Under the pieces are notes generated by a model. That model did no database searches. It was not told the origin of the DNA and was given only the letters and a program-made list of their open reading frames with translations. A stretch of DNA of 64,000 bases, taken from contig JAEYYX010000129.1 in assembly GCA_023428245.1 (NCBI GenBank), positions 1 through 64,000 on the forward strand, read 5' to 3'. Source of the stretch: Pseudomonadota bacterium. GTDB lineage: Bacteria > Myxococcota_A > Polyangia > Polyangiales > Polyangiaceae. Made by a program: the position numbers and the translations under genes. Shown here one piece after another: positions 51,524-60,800 of this stretch. The first letter of the stretch is position 1; the number at the start of each line of letters is the position of its first letter.

Positions 51524-52813
51524 TTAGGCAGTCAACGCCCCATCCCGCCGCGGCGTCTCGTTGACCTTAAGAAGGGCCTGGAGCGTCTCCCAAGAGAGGT
51601 TCGGCTCGAGCCCGGCGCCAGGTCTCGCAATTACGCGCAGCTCCGAGTTCGTCCAAGTGATCTGGCGGTGCAGGAAATAGTTCCACAGCCCGACCAGAGC
51701 GATCCCCACGGCGTTGGCCGAATAGCGGTCGAGTCCAGAAAACTCTACCAATAGACTGAGCGCAAATGTGGCGGCAAGGAGCCCGACCACTGCCACAGCG
51801 ACAAAGGCGAAGAGTCGTCGCATAGATTGGGTTCTTGTGCGCGAAAGCGCAGTGCGCCTGAACGTCCAATATTCGAGCAGTGGGAAACTCAGCGCGAGCG
51901 CAATGAATCCGCTGGCCAATTTGCTGCGCGCGATGCCCCACCCGAGCATCGCCGTGTCACTGAACACATAGAGCAGCCCCATATCGATCAGGCTCGCGAT
52001 GAGCCCCACCGTCGCGTAGCGGAGGATGGGGAAGCGAGAGGAGATCTTGAGCCGAAGCCGCAACAGATGCAGCAAATACTCCACGTAGACTCGCGGGGAA
52101 ACCTTTGACTCCCCCTCCTCACGCTCACGGAAGACGTAGGCAGTCTCGCCGATCCAGCGCACCTTCCCCTGCGCCACGACCTCGATCAAGATCTTATATC
52201 CAATCGGATCGAGCGGTACTCCCACAACAGAGCAACGCCTCACAAGAAACATGCCGCTCATTGGATCGGTTAATCGACCCAGAACCTCCGGCAAGATCAA
52301 CAAGCCTAGGAGCTGCGCGCCGCGCGATAGCACTCGCCTCGAGAAGCTCCAGTCGCTGACCCCTCCGCCTTCCGCGTTCCTGCTTCCCACGGCAAGGTCC
52401 GCGCCGCGACCGACCTCCGCCAAGAGCGCCCGAAGCGCCTCGGGCGGATGCTGCAGATCGGCGTCAATGACTCCGAGCACTTCTCCGCGCGCCACTTGCC
52501 AGCCTCGGATGACAGCGGTGGCGAGCCCTCTTTCGTCCTTACGTCGAAGTACGCGCACAGAGGGGTAAACCTCAGCCAATTCGGCAGCGATACGCCACGT
52601 CTCGTCCTTGCTGTCATCGTCGACAACGATCAGTTCAAAGCGCCGTCCCAAGAGGGGACGCAAGAGGCTCTCAAGCCTCTCAATGAGAGGCGCAATATTG
52701 CTCGCTTCGTTGTAGGTAGGAATCACCAGGGAAAAGATCACCGGCTCTGGCGGCGCGGCGGGAATGACAAATTGGCCCTTTGGAGGCTCCACATAGACGG
52801 GGTGCTGATTCAT
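51524..52813 (-). CDS. GT2 polyprenyl-phosphate sugar transferase with GtrA domain
   Basis: A 429-residue bifunctional protein. Residues 25-255 are a dolichyl-phosphate-mannose-synthase-like GT2 domain: VIPTYNEASNIAPLIERL, IVVDDDSKDETW, VIDADLQHPPE and the acceptor motif GSRNAEGG. From about 270 to 395 there are four membrane segments of the GtrA type (ILRYATVGLIASLIDMGLLYVF, ending GLWNYFLHRQITW). It should load a sugar onto undecaprenyl phosphate, with the GtrA part helping to flip it. The GT-C enzymes nearby are likely users. The gene is convergent with the methyltransferase pair. Sugar identity cannot be told from sequence. Confidence 0.9.
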   Translation of the reverse strand: MNQHPVYVEPPKGQFVIPAAPPEPVIFSLVIPTYNEASNIAPLIERLESLLRPLLGRRFELIVVDDDSKDETWRIAAELAEVYPSVRVLRRKDERGLATAVIRGWQVARGEVLGVIDADLQHPPEALRALLAEVGRGADLAVGSRNAEGGGVSDWSFSRRVLSRGAQLLGLLILPEVLGRLTDPMSGMFLVRRCSVVGVPLDPIGYKILIEVVAQGKVRWIGETAYVFREREEGESKVSPRVYVEYLLHLLRLRLKISSRFPILRYATVGLIASLIDMGLLYVFSDTAMLGWGIARSKLASGFIALALSFPLLEYWTFRRTALSRTRTQSMRRLFAFVAVAVVGLLAATFALSLLVEFSGLDRYSANAVGIALVGLWNYFLHRQITWTNSELRVIARPGAGLEPNLSWETLQALLKVNETPRRDGALTA

Positions 52814-53018
52814 CGGGCAACTTTCGAGACCGCAGGCGCGGCCGAGTACGCTCAGTCAACTCTACTTACGATCCCACGCCACACCAAACCTTCGCCTCGC
52901 CGCACGTCCTGGATCAGGCCACGTGAATGATGTGAGTTCGGTCCGTGAGCTAGAGCTCTGGGAACGCGCCTCCCGACCAACCATTGTGAGGGTTTGAGGC
53001 TACCAGGCCGGCCTTCCG

Positions 53019-53768
53019 TTAGCGGCTTGCGGGACGAAAGCGCCGGCCCCAAGCGTGCTTGACTTGAACGAGGAAGTTCAGGACAGGGGAGGGCAGGCTT
53101 GCCAGGATGGCGTTTCGTGTCCGCCAAGTCCAAGGAGCAAGCTCCCTCGGCTCACCGTCCACCCGACTTTCGAGGACAGCATTAGGAAGGAGGGAGAGGG
53201 CGTCGTCTCTCACGTAAAGAAGGGTGTTGTAACGGTACCATGGCTCCACATTCGAGCTTCGCGCAACGAGCGGCCGCACTGGGTCGAAACAGGAAAAGCC
53301 CAGAGCTTCGAAGTGCTCCTTCCAGTAGCCGAGAGGTTGCTCGTTCACGTGAAACTCCCCGCCCTGCCCTGGGACCGCGGCCGAGAAGAGAATCACACTG
53401 CCGTGGCGTGCCAAATTCTCAACGAAGATACGCGCTGAGCTCTCTGGGATGTGCTCCGCGACCTCGAGGGATGTAACGAGTGAAAACTTCCGCCCGAAAT
53501 CGAAAACTTGGGCGAGATCCTGACTATGAAAAGAGCCCTCCGGGATCAGGAGAGACCGCTTGTCGACATAGACCCCGTCGGTCCCTTGAACATCGGGCAC
53601 CCCCGCCTCACCCCACACTCGGCACCAAGCTCCAGCGCCACACCCGACATCGAGCACTGAGTCAGGCTTAAGCCAACCGGTCACAAGCGGACAGATAACC
53701 CGCGCCGACGCGAGAGACCCGGCATTGATGTATTCGTAGAAGCCTGCGTCGTACTTGTGACCTTCCAT
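53019..53768 (-). CDS. SAM-dependent methyltransferase 3
   Basis: A 249-residue class I methyltransferase. SAM motif I is VLDVGCGAGAWCRVW; then GTDGVYVDKRSL, the acidic SLVTSLEVAEHIPES and SVILFSAAVPGQGGEFHVNEQ. This pattern is common in methyltransferases next to surface-glycan genes. ATG 53768 gives MEGHKYDAGFYEYIN, the family start; the frame runs on to 53924 without a match. The C-terminal region (~170-249) is less conserved and basic. It is divergent from the DUF2079 gene across 114 bases. The 205-base gap to the GT2-GtrA gene holds nothing I can name. Confidence 0.86.
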   Translation of the reverse strand: MEGHKYDAGFYEYINAGSLASARVICPLVTGWLKPDSVLDVGCGAGAWCRVWGEAGVPDVQGTDGVYVDKRSLLIPEGSFHSQDLAQVFDFGRKFSLVTSLEVAEHIPESSARIFVENLARHGSVILFSAAVPGQGGEFHVNEQPLGYWKEHFEALGFSCFDPVRPLVARSSNVEPWYRYNTLLYVRDDALSLLPNAVLESRVDGEPRELAPWTWRTRNAILASLPSPVLNFLVQVKHAWGRRFRPASR

Positions 53769-53882
53769 AGGCACACGGGCCCTAGCACAAATACCCGGGC
53801 CCCGGGAGGCGCAACCGCGCATCGCGGTCGGCCATTTTGCCGCGTTGTCGCCTGGCGCCATCCGTGAGACCTTCCTAACCCC

Positions 53883-55856
53883 ATGCTGCCGGCTACACCT
53901 GCTTCTCGGCGCATATCGCCGCAAAGAGGGCAGGCGCTCTCACAACTTACGACGGCGCTACTCTTGCTTTTCGCCGAGGAAGCGGCCCTCGCATGGCTAT
54001 TCGCGCTGGGGAGTGCGGACGGGCGGGACCTCATCGCAAGAAACGCGTGGCCGTCGCCAATGAGGAACGAGTTACTCGTCGGTCTCGCCGTCCTCTGGAC
54101 GCTCACCCTTGTCGGGGTTGTCTTCATGTATCTGCGGGGCGCAATTTCACGCGCCCTTCGCGGGGGTTATCTCCTCCTGCCTCTCATCCCGCTAGCACTC
54201 TTGCCAGGACTATTGGTCCCTCACTATTTCCGAGGAAAGCCGCTCATCTTCCTGAGTATCTTGGCGCTATATGGCTTCCTCGCCGAACGCTGCTTCACGA
54301 CTTCAGCCGAGCAGTTTTTCGTAAGATCCCAAGCGAGCACTGGTCCCTCGAAGTGGAAAAAGGCTAACAAGATCCTTCGCTGGCTCCCATTTCTGATCGT
54401 AGGACTGTCGAGCGTCGCCTACACCTTCACAACCGGCCTTCTTACGGTCTGGAAACACCATGGGTTCAACACCGGGGCCTACGATCTCGCGATCTTCGAC
54501 AACCTGATGTGGAACGCCATGCACGGAGCTCCCTACCGCTCCAGCATCGACGGCAACGGCAACTCGCTGACCGTCCATGCTGAGATAGCGATGGTCCTGT
54601 TCGTGCCATTTTACGCAATCCATCCGTCTTCGGAGGCGCTCCTTTGGATCCAGGCGGGTTGTCTAGGACTCGGCGCGATCCCCCTCTTTCTCCTCGCCCG
54701 TCAGTTTGTCTCGGCGGGGTACGCCCTCATCGTCGCCCTGTCCTACCTCCTCTACGCGCCACTGCATGGATCGCAGTTCTACGACTACCACTGGCTCGCG
54801 ATCCTGCCGCCCTTCCTGTTCTTGAACTTCTACAGCATCGTCACGGAGCGCCACAAACTCACCATCGCGACGACCCTACTCCTCTGGCTCCTGCGAGAAG
54901 ACGTCTCTCCGGGACTCATGATGCTCGGCCTCGTCCTCGCAATCTCGGGCTATAGGGTGCGCACTGGCGTGCTGCTCGCCATCGGATCGGGGCTTTGGTT
55001 TGTCCTCATCAAGTTCGTGATCATGCCGAGTATGGGGACTTGGAACTTCGAGAACCTTTACGAAGACCTGACCACGCCGACTGAGAAAGGCTACGGCTCT
55101 GTCGTTAAGACCTTGATCACGAATCCGTGGTTCGTGATTCAGAAGCTGCTCAAAGCCTCCAAACTAGAGTATGCGCTCCACATCCTTGCGCCGGTTCTTT
55201 TGATCCCGTTCCGACGCCTCGGCCTGGGAGCTCTCCTTCTAGCTCCGGCCTTCTTCACCATCTTCACGAACTCGCCGCCCACGTATTCGATCACCTATCA
55301 ATACTCGGCACACTGCACAGGCTACGTATTCGGCGCCGTCGCCTTTTATCTCGGCTCGCTCCCTAGTCCCGCTCGCCGCTTCGGCACTACCGCCGCGCTT
55401 GCAGCGGCCATGTTCTGCCATTCCGCCAACTTCGGCGCGCTCATTCGGCCTGACCACTTCATCAGCGGACCGATCCCTGAGATGATACGCAAGCGCGACG
55501 CCGAAGCAGACCGTCTCAACGCCCTCTCCATCCTCAAAGCTCAGATCCCGGTCGACGAGTCTGTCATCGCGACCACCCGCGAATCTTCTCACCTGTCCGC
55601 AAGAGCTCATATCTATTCCTTCGGCCACAGCCAATTTCGCGCCACCTACGCCCTCATTCACCCCGGCTCATTGGGCATGGGCACAACCGATCGAGACATC
55701 CTGGCCGTACTCGGAAGCGGCGAGTATGGGCTCTATGCCGAGCTCGGCGACTTCACACTTTGGAAAAAGGGGCATGAATCAGACGCGACGAGCGAAGCGC
55801 TTGAGCGCCTCCAGGAGCGCCTCGAGCCACGGCACGGCAGAGGCGAGAGGGAATAG
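53883..55856 (+). CDS. DUF2079-family membrane protein A
   Basis: A 657-residue polytopic protein with about a dozen hydrophobic segments. FNTGAYDLAIFDNLMWNAMHGAPYRSS is the first-loop signature of DUF2079, with acidic residues where GT-C enzymes have their catalytic motif. QFYDYHWLAILPPFLFLNFY and LREDVSPGLMM are typical further on. The C-terminal ~130 residues are soluble. Probably a membrane glycosyltransferase using a polyprenyl-linked donor, but no member's activity is established. A paralogue with the same plan lies at 60797-62749. ATG 53883 overlaps nothing; its promoter would be in the divergent gap. Confidence 0.85.
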   Translation: MLPATPASRRISPQRGQALSQLTTALLLLFAEEAALAWLFALGSADGRDLIARNAWPSPMRNELLVGLAVLWTLTLVGVVFMYLRGAISRALRGGYLLLPLIPLALLPGLLVPHYFRGKPLIFLSILALYGFLAERCFTTSAEQFFVRSQASTGPSKWKKANKILRWLPFLIVGLSSVAYTFTTGLLTVWKHHGFNTGAYDLAIFDNLMWNAMHGAPYRSSIDGNGNSLTVHAEIAMVLFVPFYAIHPSSEALLWIQAGCLGLGAIPLFLLARQFVSAGYALIVALSYLLYAPLHGSQFYDYHWLAILPPFLFLNFYSIVTERHKLTIATTLLLWLLREDVSPGLMMLGLVLAISGYRVRTGVLLAIGSGLWFVLIKFVIMPSMGTWNFENLYEDLTTPTEKGYGSVVKTLITNPWFVIQKLLKASKLEYALHILAPVLLIPFRRLGLGALLLAPAFFTIFTNSPPTYSITYQYSAHCTGYVFGAVAFYLGSLPSPARRFGTTAALAAAMFCHSANFGALIRPDHFISGPIPEMIRKRDAEADRLNALSILKAQIPVDESVIATTRESSHLSARAHIYSFGHSQFRATYALIHPGSLGMGTTDRDILAVLGSGEYGLYAELGDFTLWKKGHESDATSEALERLQERLEPRHGRGERE

Positions 55857-55917
55857 GGGGCGTCTGGTCTATTTCTGAAGATTGGCTATGAGTCCCGAGG
55901 TTGGAGAGAGTCATCGC

Positions 55918-57036
55918 ATGACGAACGAGGTAGGGCAGGATTCGACAAACGAGGGAACGGAGCCGTCTGAAGAAGTGGCGCCCGAAACGCGCAACGAGCC
56001 GTCAGGGCGAGCCTGGTCTCTCACGGGTTGGTTCTGGCAGGGACAAAGGGCGCAAGAACTCAAGCGCGAGCTCCGTCAAAGGTCTCCACGCACCGAAGCG
56101 CTCGCGCTCCGCGCGCAAGCAACGCTCGCCGCAGCAAGAAATCTCAAGCCCGAAGAGGGCGAGACGAAGAGCGCAAGTGCTATCGTCGCTTCCCTCTACC
56201 TTGACGCCGTGCACTGGTCACTCGAAGCCCTGAGTGAGGCGGCACGACCTTTCGATCCTAGCTCGGGAGACAAGGCGGCCTTGCCTGAAGTCGAGGGTAT
56301 CGCGCACAATCCAGAACTCAAGAGTTCGTCAGTCACGAGTTCATCGCGCCAAGGCTTCAACCCAGAGCTCTGTGCCCGCTTCGTACAGAAGAACCTCGAG
56401 GGCGCCGTACTGACCTACGAAAAGCTGCGAGCCCAGAGTGCAACGGCGCTCTGGGAGGTCGCACTCGACGCTCGAGAGTTAGCGGACCTCGATCGGCTCG
56501 CCGAGGCGACGCTCGACGATGCGGAGCGCCCCTCACGAGAGCTCGACGACATCTGGTTCGCCCGCCTCGTCCGCTTAGTGGTGCCCCTGGTCCTTCTCAC
56601 GGCTGTTGCTCTCGCGGGCGCAGCGGCGATTCATCGCGCCCAGGTGCTTGCCGAAACTCAATTCGCTTGGGAAGCGAGCTCCAAGTATCCGGCAGAAAAG
56701 GGCTGCGAGTCCCCGCAGCAGGAGTGCGCAGAGTCCCGCTTCTTCTTCTGTACCGACAATGAGGATAAGCCTTGGATTCGCTTCGACCTCGGGGAGACTC
56801 GCTCGATTTCACGCGTCCTCGTAAAAAATCGGACCGACTGCGGAGGATGCGCGGAGCGTGCGGTGCCACTGGCCATCGAAGTCAGTGAAGACGGCAAGAG
56901 CTGGAAGGAAGTTGCGCGCCAAACCGATTCGTTTGAGGAATGGAAGGCCAAGTTCCCAGCCGAACAGGCCCGCTGGGTGCGGCTGCGCGCGCAGAAGCGC
57001 ACCTTCCTCCACCTTCAGCAGGTGAGAATTCACTGA
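55918..57036 (+). CDS. WFWQ-motif membrane protein with discoidin-like domain
   Basis: A 372-residue protein. The N-terminal ~35 residues are Glu/Ser/Thr-rich, then GWFWQGQRAQELKREL, a helical domain to about 205, one transmembrane segment (LVRLVVPLVLLTAVALAGAAAI, ~215-238) and a C-terminal domain (~245-372) with the F5/8 type C (discoidin) pattern: WIRFDLGETRSISRVLVKNRTDCG, PLAIEVSEDGKSWKEVARQ, ARWVRLRAQKRTFLHLQQVRIH. With no signal peptide, the discoidin part should lie outside and could bind glycan. It is a paralogue of 46718-47371. ATG 55918 follows GGAGAG; ATG 55888 is also possible. The next gene starts 10 bases later. Confidence 0.82.
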   Translation: MTNEVGQDSTNEGTEPSEEVAPETRNEPSGRAWSLTGWFWQGQRAQELKRELRQRSPRTEALALRAQATLAAARNLKPEEGETKSASAIVASLYLDAVHWSLEALSEAARPFDPSSGDKAALPEVEGIAHNPELKSSSVTSSSRQGFNPELCARFVQKNLEGAVLTYEKLRAQSATALWEVALDARELADLDRLAEATLDDAERPSRELDDIWFARLVRLVVPLVLLTAVALAGAAAIHRAQVLAETQFAWEASSKYPAEKGCESPQQECAESRFFFCTDNEDKPWIRFDLGETRSISRVLVKNRTDCGGCAERAVPLAIEVSEDGKSWKEVARQTDSFEEWKAKFPAEQARWVRLRAQKRTFLHLQQVRIH

Positions 57037-57046
57037 ACTTCTTTCC

Positions 57047-58735
57047 GTGCTGTCACGCAGTCTGAAACATCGCGAAGGGCGCGGCAGTGACAGGAGACGG
57101 CTCCGGTGGCTCCTCTTTGCGATCGCGGCAGCTGCCTTTGTGGGCATCGAGTTCGATCAGATCCGCCGCATCGGTGACTTCAGAGTCGACGACGCTTATA
57201 TCACTTTCTCATTCTCCAAGAACCTCGCGCTCGGTCGCGGGCCCCTATACGCCCACGACCTCAAGGCCGAAGGCTACTCAAACTTCCTTTGGATGGCCCT
57301 CGTGGCCACAGTGCATCGACTCGGCCTCGACCTCTACCTGGGCGCGCGTCTCCTCGCCTTCGGTTTTCTCGGCGCGGCCGCCTACGGAGTCCATCGGCTG
57401 ATCCGCGAGCGATGCGGCCAGGCTCCAGCTCTCTTTTCGCTGGCGCTCCTAGCCGCTTGTTCGGATCTCACCCGCGCGGCGCTCTCAGGCCTCGAGACCG
57501 CCGCCTTCGCGAGTTGTCTTTGCCTCGCCTACTCGGGCTACCTGCGCGAGGACCGCCGCCGGACCCATCGGTCCTTGCTCTGGCTCTTGCCTGTGCTCTT
57601 GCTTCGCATCGACGGCTTCGTCCCCGTCGCCATTGCACTCGGGCTCGAGACCTTAAGCTCAACCTTAGGACGGCGCTTCTCCTTCCGTAGGCTGGCCTGG
57701 ATTGGGATCCCGATCGCGAGCGTAGGGCTTTTATACTTCGCGTGGCGCTACCAATATTACGGGCTCCCGCTCCCCTCGACTTACTACGCGAAGAGTGTCG
57801 TCACCGCACAGAATCCCGACCGCGGCTATCAGCAGCTCCTCGAGTTCATCGAGGACTACGGCCTCGTCTACTCAATCCCCCTGGTCGTCGCGGCTCTCCT
57901 TGGTCGCCACCGCCGGCCAGCCGTGATCCTCCTTCTCGCGACCCTCCTTCAAGCGGGCTACACCGTGAAGGTCGGCGGAGATTGGATGCCTTTTTGGCGC
58001 TTCTTTCAACCGATTGTGCCTCTGTTTGTGATGCTGTGTGGGCTGGGCCTCGGGACGCTGTTCCGCCCCACCGAAAGACCTCCCCGCGCCCCTTACCCCT
58101 CGTGGCTCTATCGCGGCTTCGGCGGGTCTATACTAGGAGCCGCCGGTTTAGCCCTGCTCACTTTCCTTGCGGTTCGCGTCCACATGGGCAGCGTCGACTC
58201 GCCCGCAGAGCGCGGGAAATTGTCTCACGCCGAGCATGTCAAGAGACACACCCTCGTGAATCTTTTGGGCAGCGTCGACCTCGTTCGTCACCTGATCCGA
58301 ACGCCCGGCGAGAAGCTGGTCAGCGACTACGCTGGAGTCTTCGCGGTCTTCACCGAAGCGAACATCATCGACATGTGGGGACTCGCCAACCCGCAAATCG
58401 CTCGCTTCGGGGGAATCGACGGCATCAATAGCATCTACGGCAAGGAATGCGCGGCTTGTTATCCGAGCCTCGACCCGGACTATTTTCACGTGGTGGTGCC
58501 GCTGGTGCGCACGAAGGATGCATTCCGCTCCCAGAGAGCCGTGCAAAATGAGATCTTTCAGGCGCGAGCTATCGGACGCTACCTGAACTTCCGAAAGGAT
58601 TTCGTGGCAGGGTACGTGCTCGAGACGACGACAAATCGCGCTTTCTGGTTCCTGGAGCGTCGCCGCCCGGGCCGCAGTCACAAGACGCAGAACCCGACAC
58701 CCGGGATCCAGATCGTCTACCCGTTCGAACACTGA
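57047..58735 (+). CDS. Polytopic glycosyltransferase-like protein (DDAY motif)
   Basis: A 562-residue membrane protein with about ten hydrophobic segments. FRVDDAYITFSFSKNLALGRGPLY in the first loop resembles the Asp-Asp motif of GT-C enzymes such as the arabinofuranosyltransferase AftB group, and EGYSNFLWMALVA follows. VGGDWMPFWRFFQPIVPLF is a second hallmark. The C-terminal ~170 residues are soluble (LVSDYAGVFAVFTEANIIDMWGLANP). It would act on the outer side of the membrane with a polyprenyl-linked sugar. The start GTG 57047 is uncertain because its ribosome site is weak. It follows the discoidin gene by 10 bases and is convergent with the next gene. Confidence 0.8.
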   Translation: MLSRSLKHREGRGSDRRRLRWLLFAIAAAAFVGIEFDQIRRIGDFRVDDAYITFSFSKNLALGRGPLYAHDLKAEGYSNFLWMALVATVHRLGLDLYLGARLLAFGFLGAAAYGVHRLIRERCGQAPALFSLALLAACSDLTRAALSGLETAAFASCLCLAYSGYLREDRRRTHRSLLWLLPVLLLRIDGFVPVAIALGLETLSSTLGRRFSFRRLAWIGIPIASVGLLYFAWRYQYYGLPLPSTYYAKSVVTAQNPDRGYQQLLEFIEDYGLVYSIPLVVAALLGRHRRPAVILLLATLLQAGYTVKVGGDWMPFWRFFQPIVPLFVMLCGLGLGTLFRPTERPPRAPYPSWLYRGFGGSILGAAGLALLTFLAVRVHMGSVDSPAERGKLSHAEHVKRHTLVNLLGSVDLVRHLIRTPGEKLVSDYAGVFAVFTEANIIDMWGLANPQIARFGGIDGINSIYGKECAACYPSLDPDYFHVVVPLVRTKDAFRSQRAVQNEIFQARAIGRYLNFRKDFVAGYVLETTTNRAFWFLERRRPGRSHKTQNPTPGIQIVYPFEH

Positions 58736-58820
58736 AGCGGCTTGCTCAGAACGCACCGCCCAACGTCCCCCAAATGCGGGTTGGGGCTCCTCGCCTCTTC
58801 GCTCGACGCTTGATGGGCTC

Positions 58821-60800
58821 TTAGTTCCAGCAAACGTGATCGACGAGAACATGGCCGTGCGGATCTTCATCGACGATCTCGAGCCGCGCAGCCTGTCCAG
58901 CGTAGTCCTGGAGATCGAAGGTCACGAGTTCGAGAAGCTCGTGCGTGCCGCCCCTTACTTCCCCGACCACCGCACCATCGACGCGCACCCGAAGCGCGAG
59001 CTTCTTTGACTCACCCCCACCCACCAAGGCGGAGAGCTTGGGCTTCTCTATAGAGAACTCAGGAGAAAGGAGGGTGCCAGTTTCGTCGTCTCCGCCTGCA
59101 GCTGAAGTGACCACGTACCCATGGCGTCCGACAATGGCCCGTCCCCCCTGGGTTCGACTGCGAACTCCGGAGCGAAATGCTCGGCCGGTCCGCTCCCAGT
59201 CATTACCCGGCGTCGACTCGAAGTCGAAGAGGCAGTCTTGCTTCCTCGACTTCCCCGAGCGCGCGAGAACGTACTGCGGATAGGTAGGGAACCCCGTAAT
59301 CGGCGGGACGAGCTCTGCCTCCGAAAACCTCCGAACCATGTGATAGTTGTCAGCGATCGCCTCCATCAACAGAGGGATCTCGAGACCAGTCAGGAGAATG
59401 TGCTCGGGGCGAGTGCGTTCGACCCAAGGTTTCAAGGTGAGGCCTCGAACACCGGCCAGCCACGCATCCACCCACGGCATCTCATGAATTTGTTCGACCG
59501 TTGAACCAGCCTTGATCGCAACGAAAGGATGATGAGGGCTCCAAACGCTCGGGCCGAGCGCCCTTACGGACTCAATCAAGCGCTCCGCCGCTCCCCTCCT
59601 CTCAGCGGTCACTGTAAAGGTCGGGGGAATGGTCCTTCGCGATAGGTAAGCTGAGCTCCCCGCAAAGACAGCAAGAACCAACGCACCGAGCGGCGCGGTA
59701 GCTCGACGAGGCGACTTGCTCACAAGTGACCCGACGAGCATGAGCGCCACAGGGCCGCTCATCACGGCAACCGGGAGGAGATTGTTGATGTAACCGCCCT
59801 GCTTGGCATAGGGCAGCATGGACGCGGGGAAGGCGGCCCCGAACAGGCCAAGCCAATAGAGCGCCCGCGCGCTGAGGAGTCCGTAGAGAGCCAAGATGAC
59901 CGCCAGCGCGGGCAGGGCGGGCAGAAAGGGCGCAAAGTCGAGCCACCGATTCAGGGCATCTTGGTACATGTGTTTGTGCACCACCTGCTTCGACAGCAAA
60001 AAGACTGTGTAGTCGAGGTACCGGCCCTGCGTGATCCATTCGAGGAATCCCGTCGTCGCTGCGCCCAAAAGGAGCAAGCTCACGCCCAACTTCAGCCCCT
60101 GGCGGGGATTTCGCGCGAAATGGAACAGGAGTACCCAAGTCACGTAGAAGACCGCTGTCTGCTTCGTGAAAACCGCCGCGACCATCACCAAGAGCGTTGT
60201 GATGAACCGACGTCGACTCATCGGCCCTCGATCGAAGGCAAGCGCGGCGGCCGCGAGGGAGAGCCCCAAGGCCAGTTCATCGTTACGGATCAGGTCAAAC
60301 CATCCGCCCGTCAAAGGAAACGCGGCCGCGATCATGCCAACCGCGGTGATGCCCGCTGCGATGCGGAGTGGACGAGGCGAAAATGAAGCGGCTGCGTGCC
60401 CGGAGAGGATCCAGACGATGACCACAAACGCGAGGCACGACACCAGGCGTCCGACCCAATAGTCGACCCCCAAGATTGCCCCGAACAAAGTCAGCACGAT
60501 GGTATGCCCAGGAGGATACGAATAGGGCATGAAGCCAACGTTCGGCTCAGTAAACAGCTCCTCGCCGCGCAGAACTCGATAGGCGTGCAGGAGCTGGCCT
60601 CCCTCGATCCACTCGAGGTCCACAGGGAAGGTGAGTCGGGTCGCGAGGATGCTGAGGAGCTGTGCCGTGACGAACAGGGCCGGAACCGTGAGCAAGAGTG
60701 GGAGCCAGTTCCTGAAAACTTCGAGGAGCCTCGCGGCCGAGCGCCTCCGTGCTGCGCGCTCCCTCGCGACGTCTTTCGTCGGTTCGTTAGGGACAGTCAT
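58821..60800 (-). CDS. GT-C-like membrane protein with C-terminal beta domain
   Basis: A 659-residue protein with about ten hydrophobic segments between 30 and 400. The first extracytoplasmic loop has FPVDLEWIEGGQLLHAYRVLRGEELF, with Asp and Glu as expected for a GT-C catalytic motif. After a soluble linker (~405-525), the C-terminal 130 residues are a predicted beta-sandwich (CLFDFESTPGNDW, TGTLLSPEFSIEKPKLSALVGGG, LVDHVCWN), like the carbohydrate-binding domains at the end of some glycosidases. This extra domain is not found in the other GT-C-like proteins here. Its start overlaps the stop of the DUF2079 paralogue by four bases, so the two are coupled. Confidence 0.8.
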   Translation of the reverse strand: MTVPNEPTKDVARERAARRRSAARLLEVFRNWLPLLLTVPALFVTAQLLSILATRLTFPVDLEWIEGGQLLHAYRVLRGEELFTEPNVGFMPYSYPPGHTIVLTLFGAILGVDYWVGRLVSCLAFVVIVWILSGHAAASFSPRPLRIAAGITAVGMIAAAFPLTGGWFDLIRNDELALGLSLAAAALAFDRGPMSRRRFITTLLVMVAAVFTKQTAVFYVTWVLLFHFARNPRQGLKLGVSLLLLGAATTGFLEWITQGRYLDYTVFLLSKQVVHKHMYQDALNRWLDFAPFLPALPALAVILALYGLLSARALYWLGLFGAAFPASMLPYAKQGGYINNLLPVAVMSGPVALMLVGSLVSKSPRRATAPLGALVLAVFAGSSAYLSRRTIPPTFTVTAERRGAAERLIESVRALGPSVWSPHHPFVAIKAGSTVEQIHEMPWVDAWLAGVRGLTLKPWVERTRPEHILLTGLEIPLLMEAIADNYHMVRRFSEAELVPPITGFPTYPQYVLARSGKSRKQDCLFDFESTPGNDWERTGRAFRSGVRSRTQGGRAIVGRHGYVVTSAAGGDDETGTLLSPEFSIEKPKLSALVGGGESKKLALRVRVDGAVVGEVRGGTHELLELVTFDLQDYAGQAARLEIVDEDPHGHVLVDHVCWN

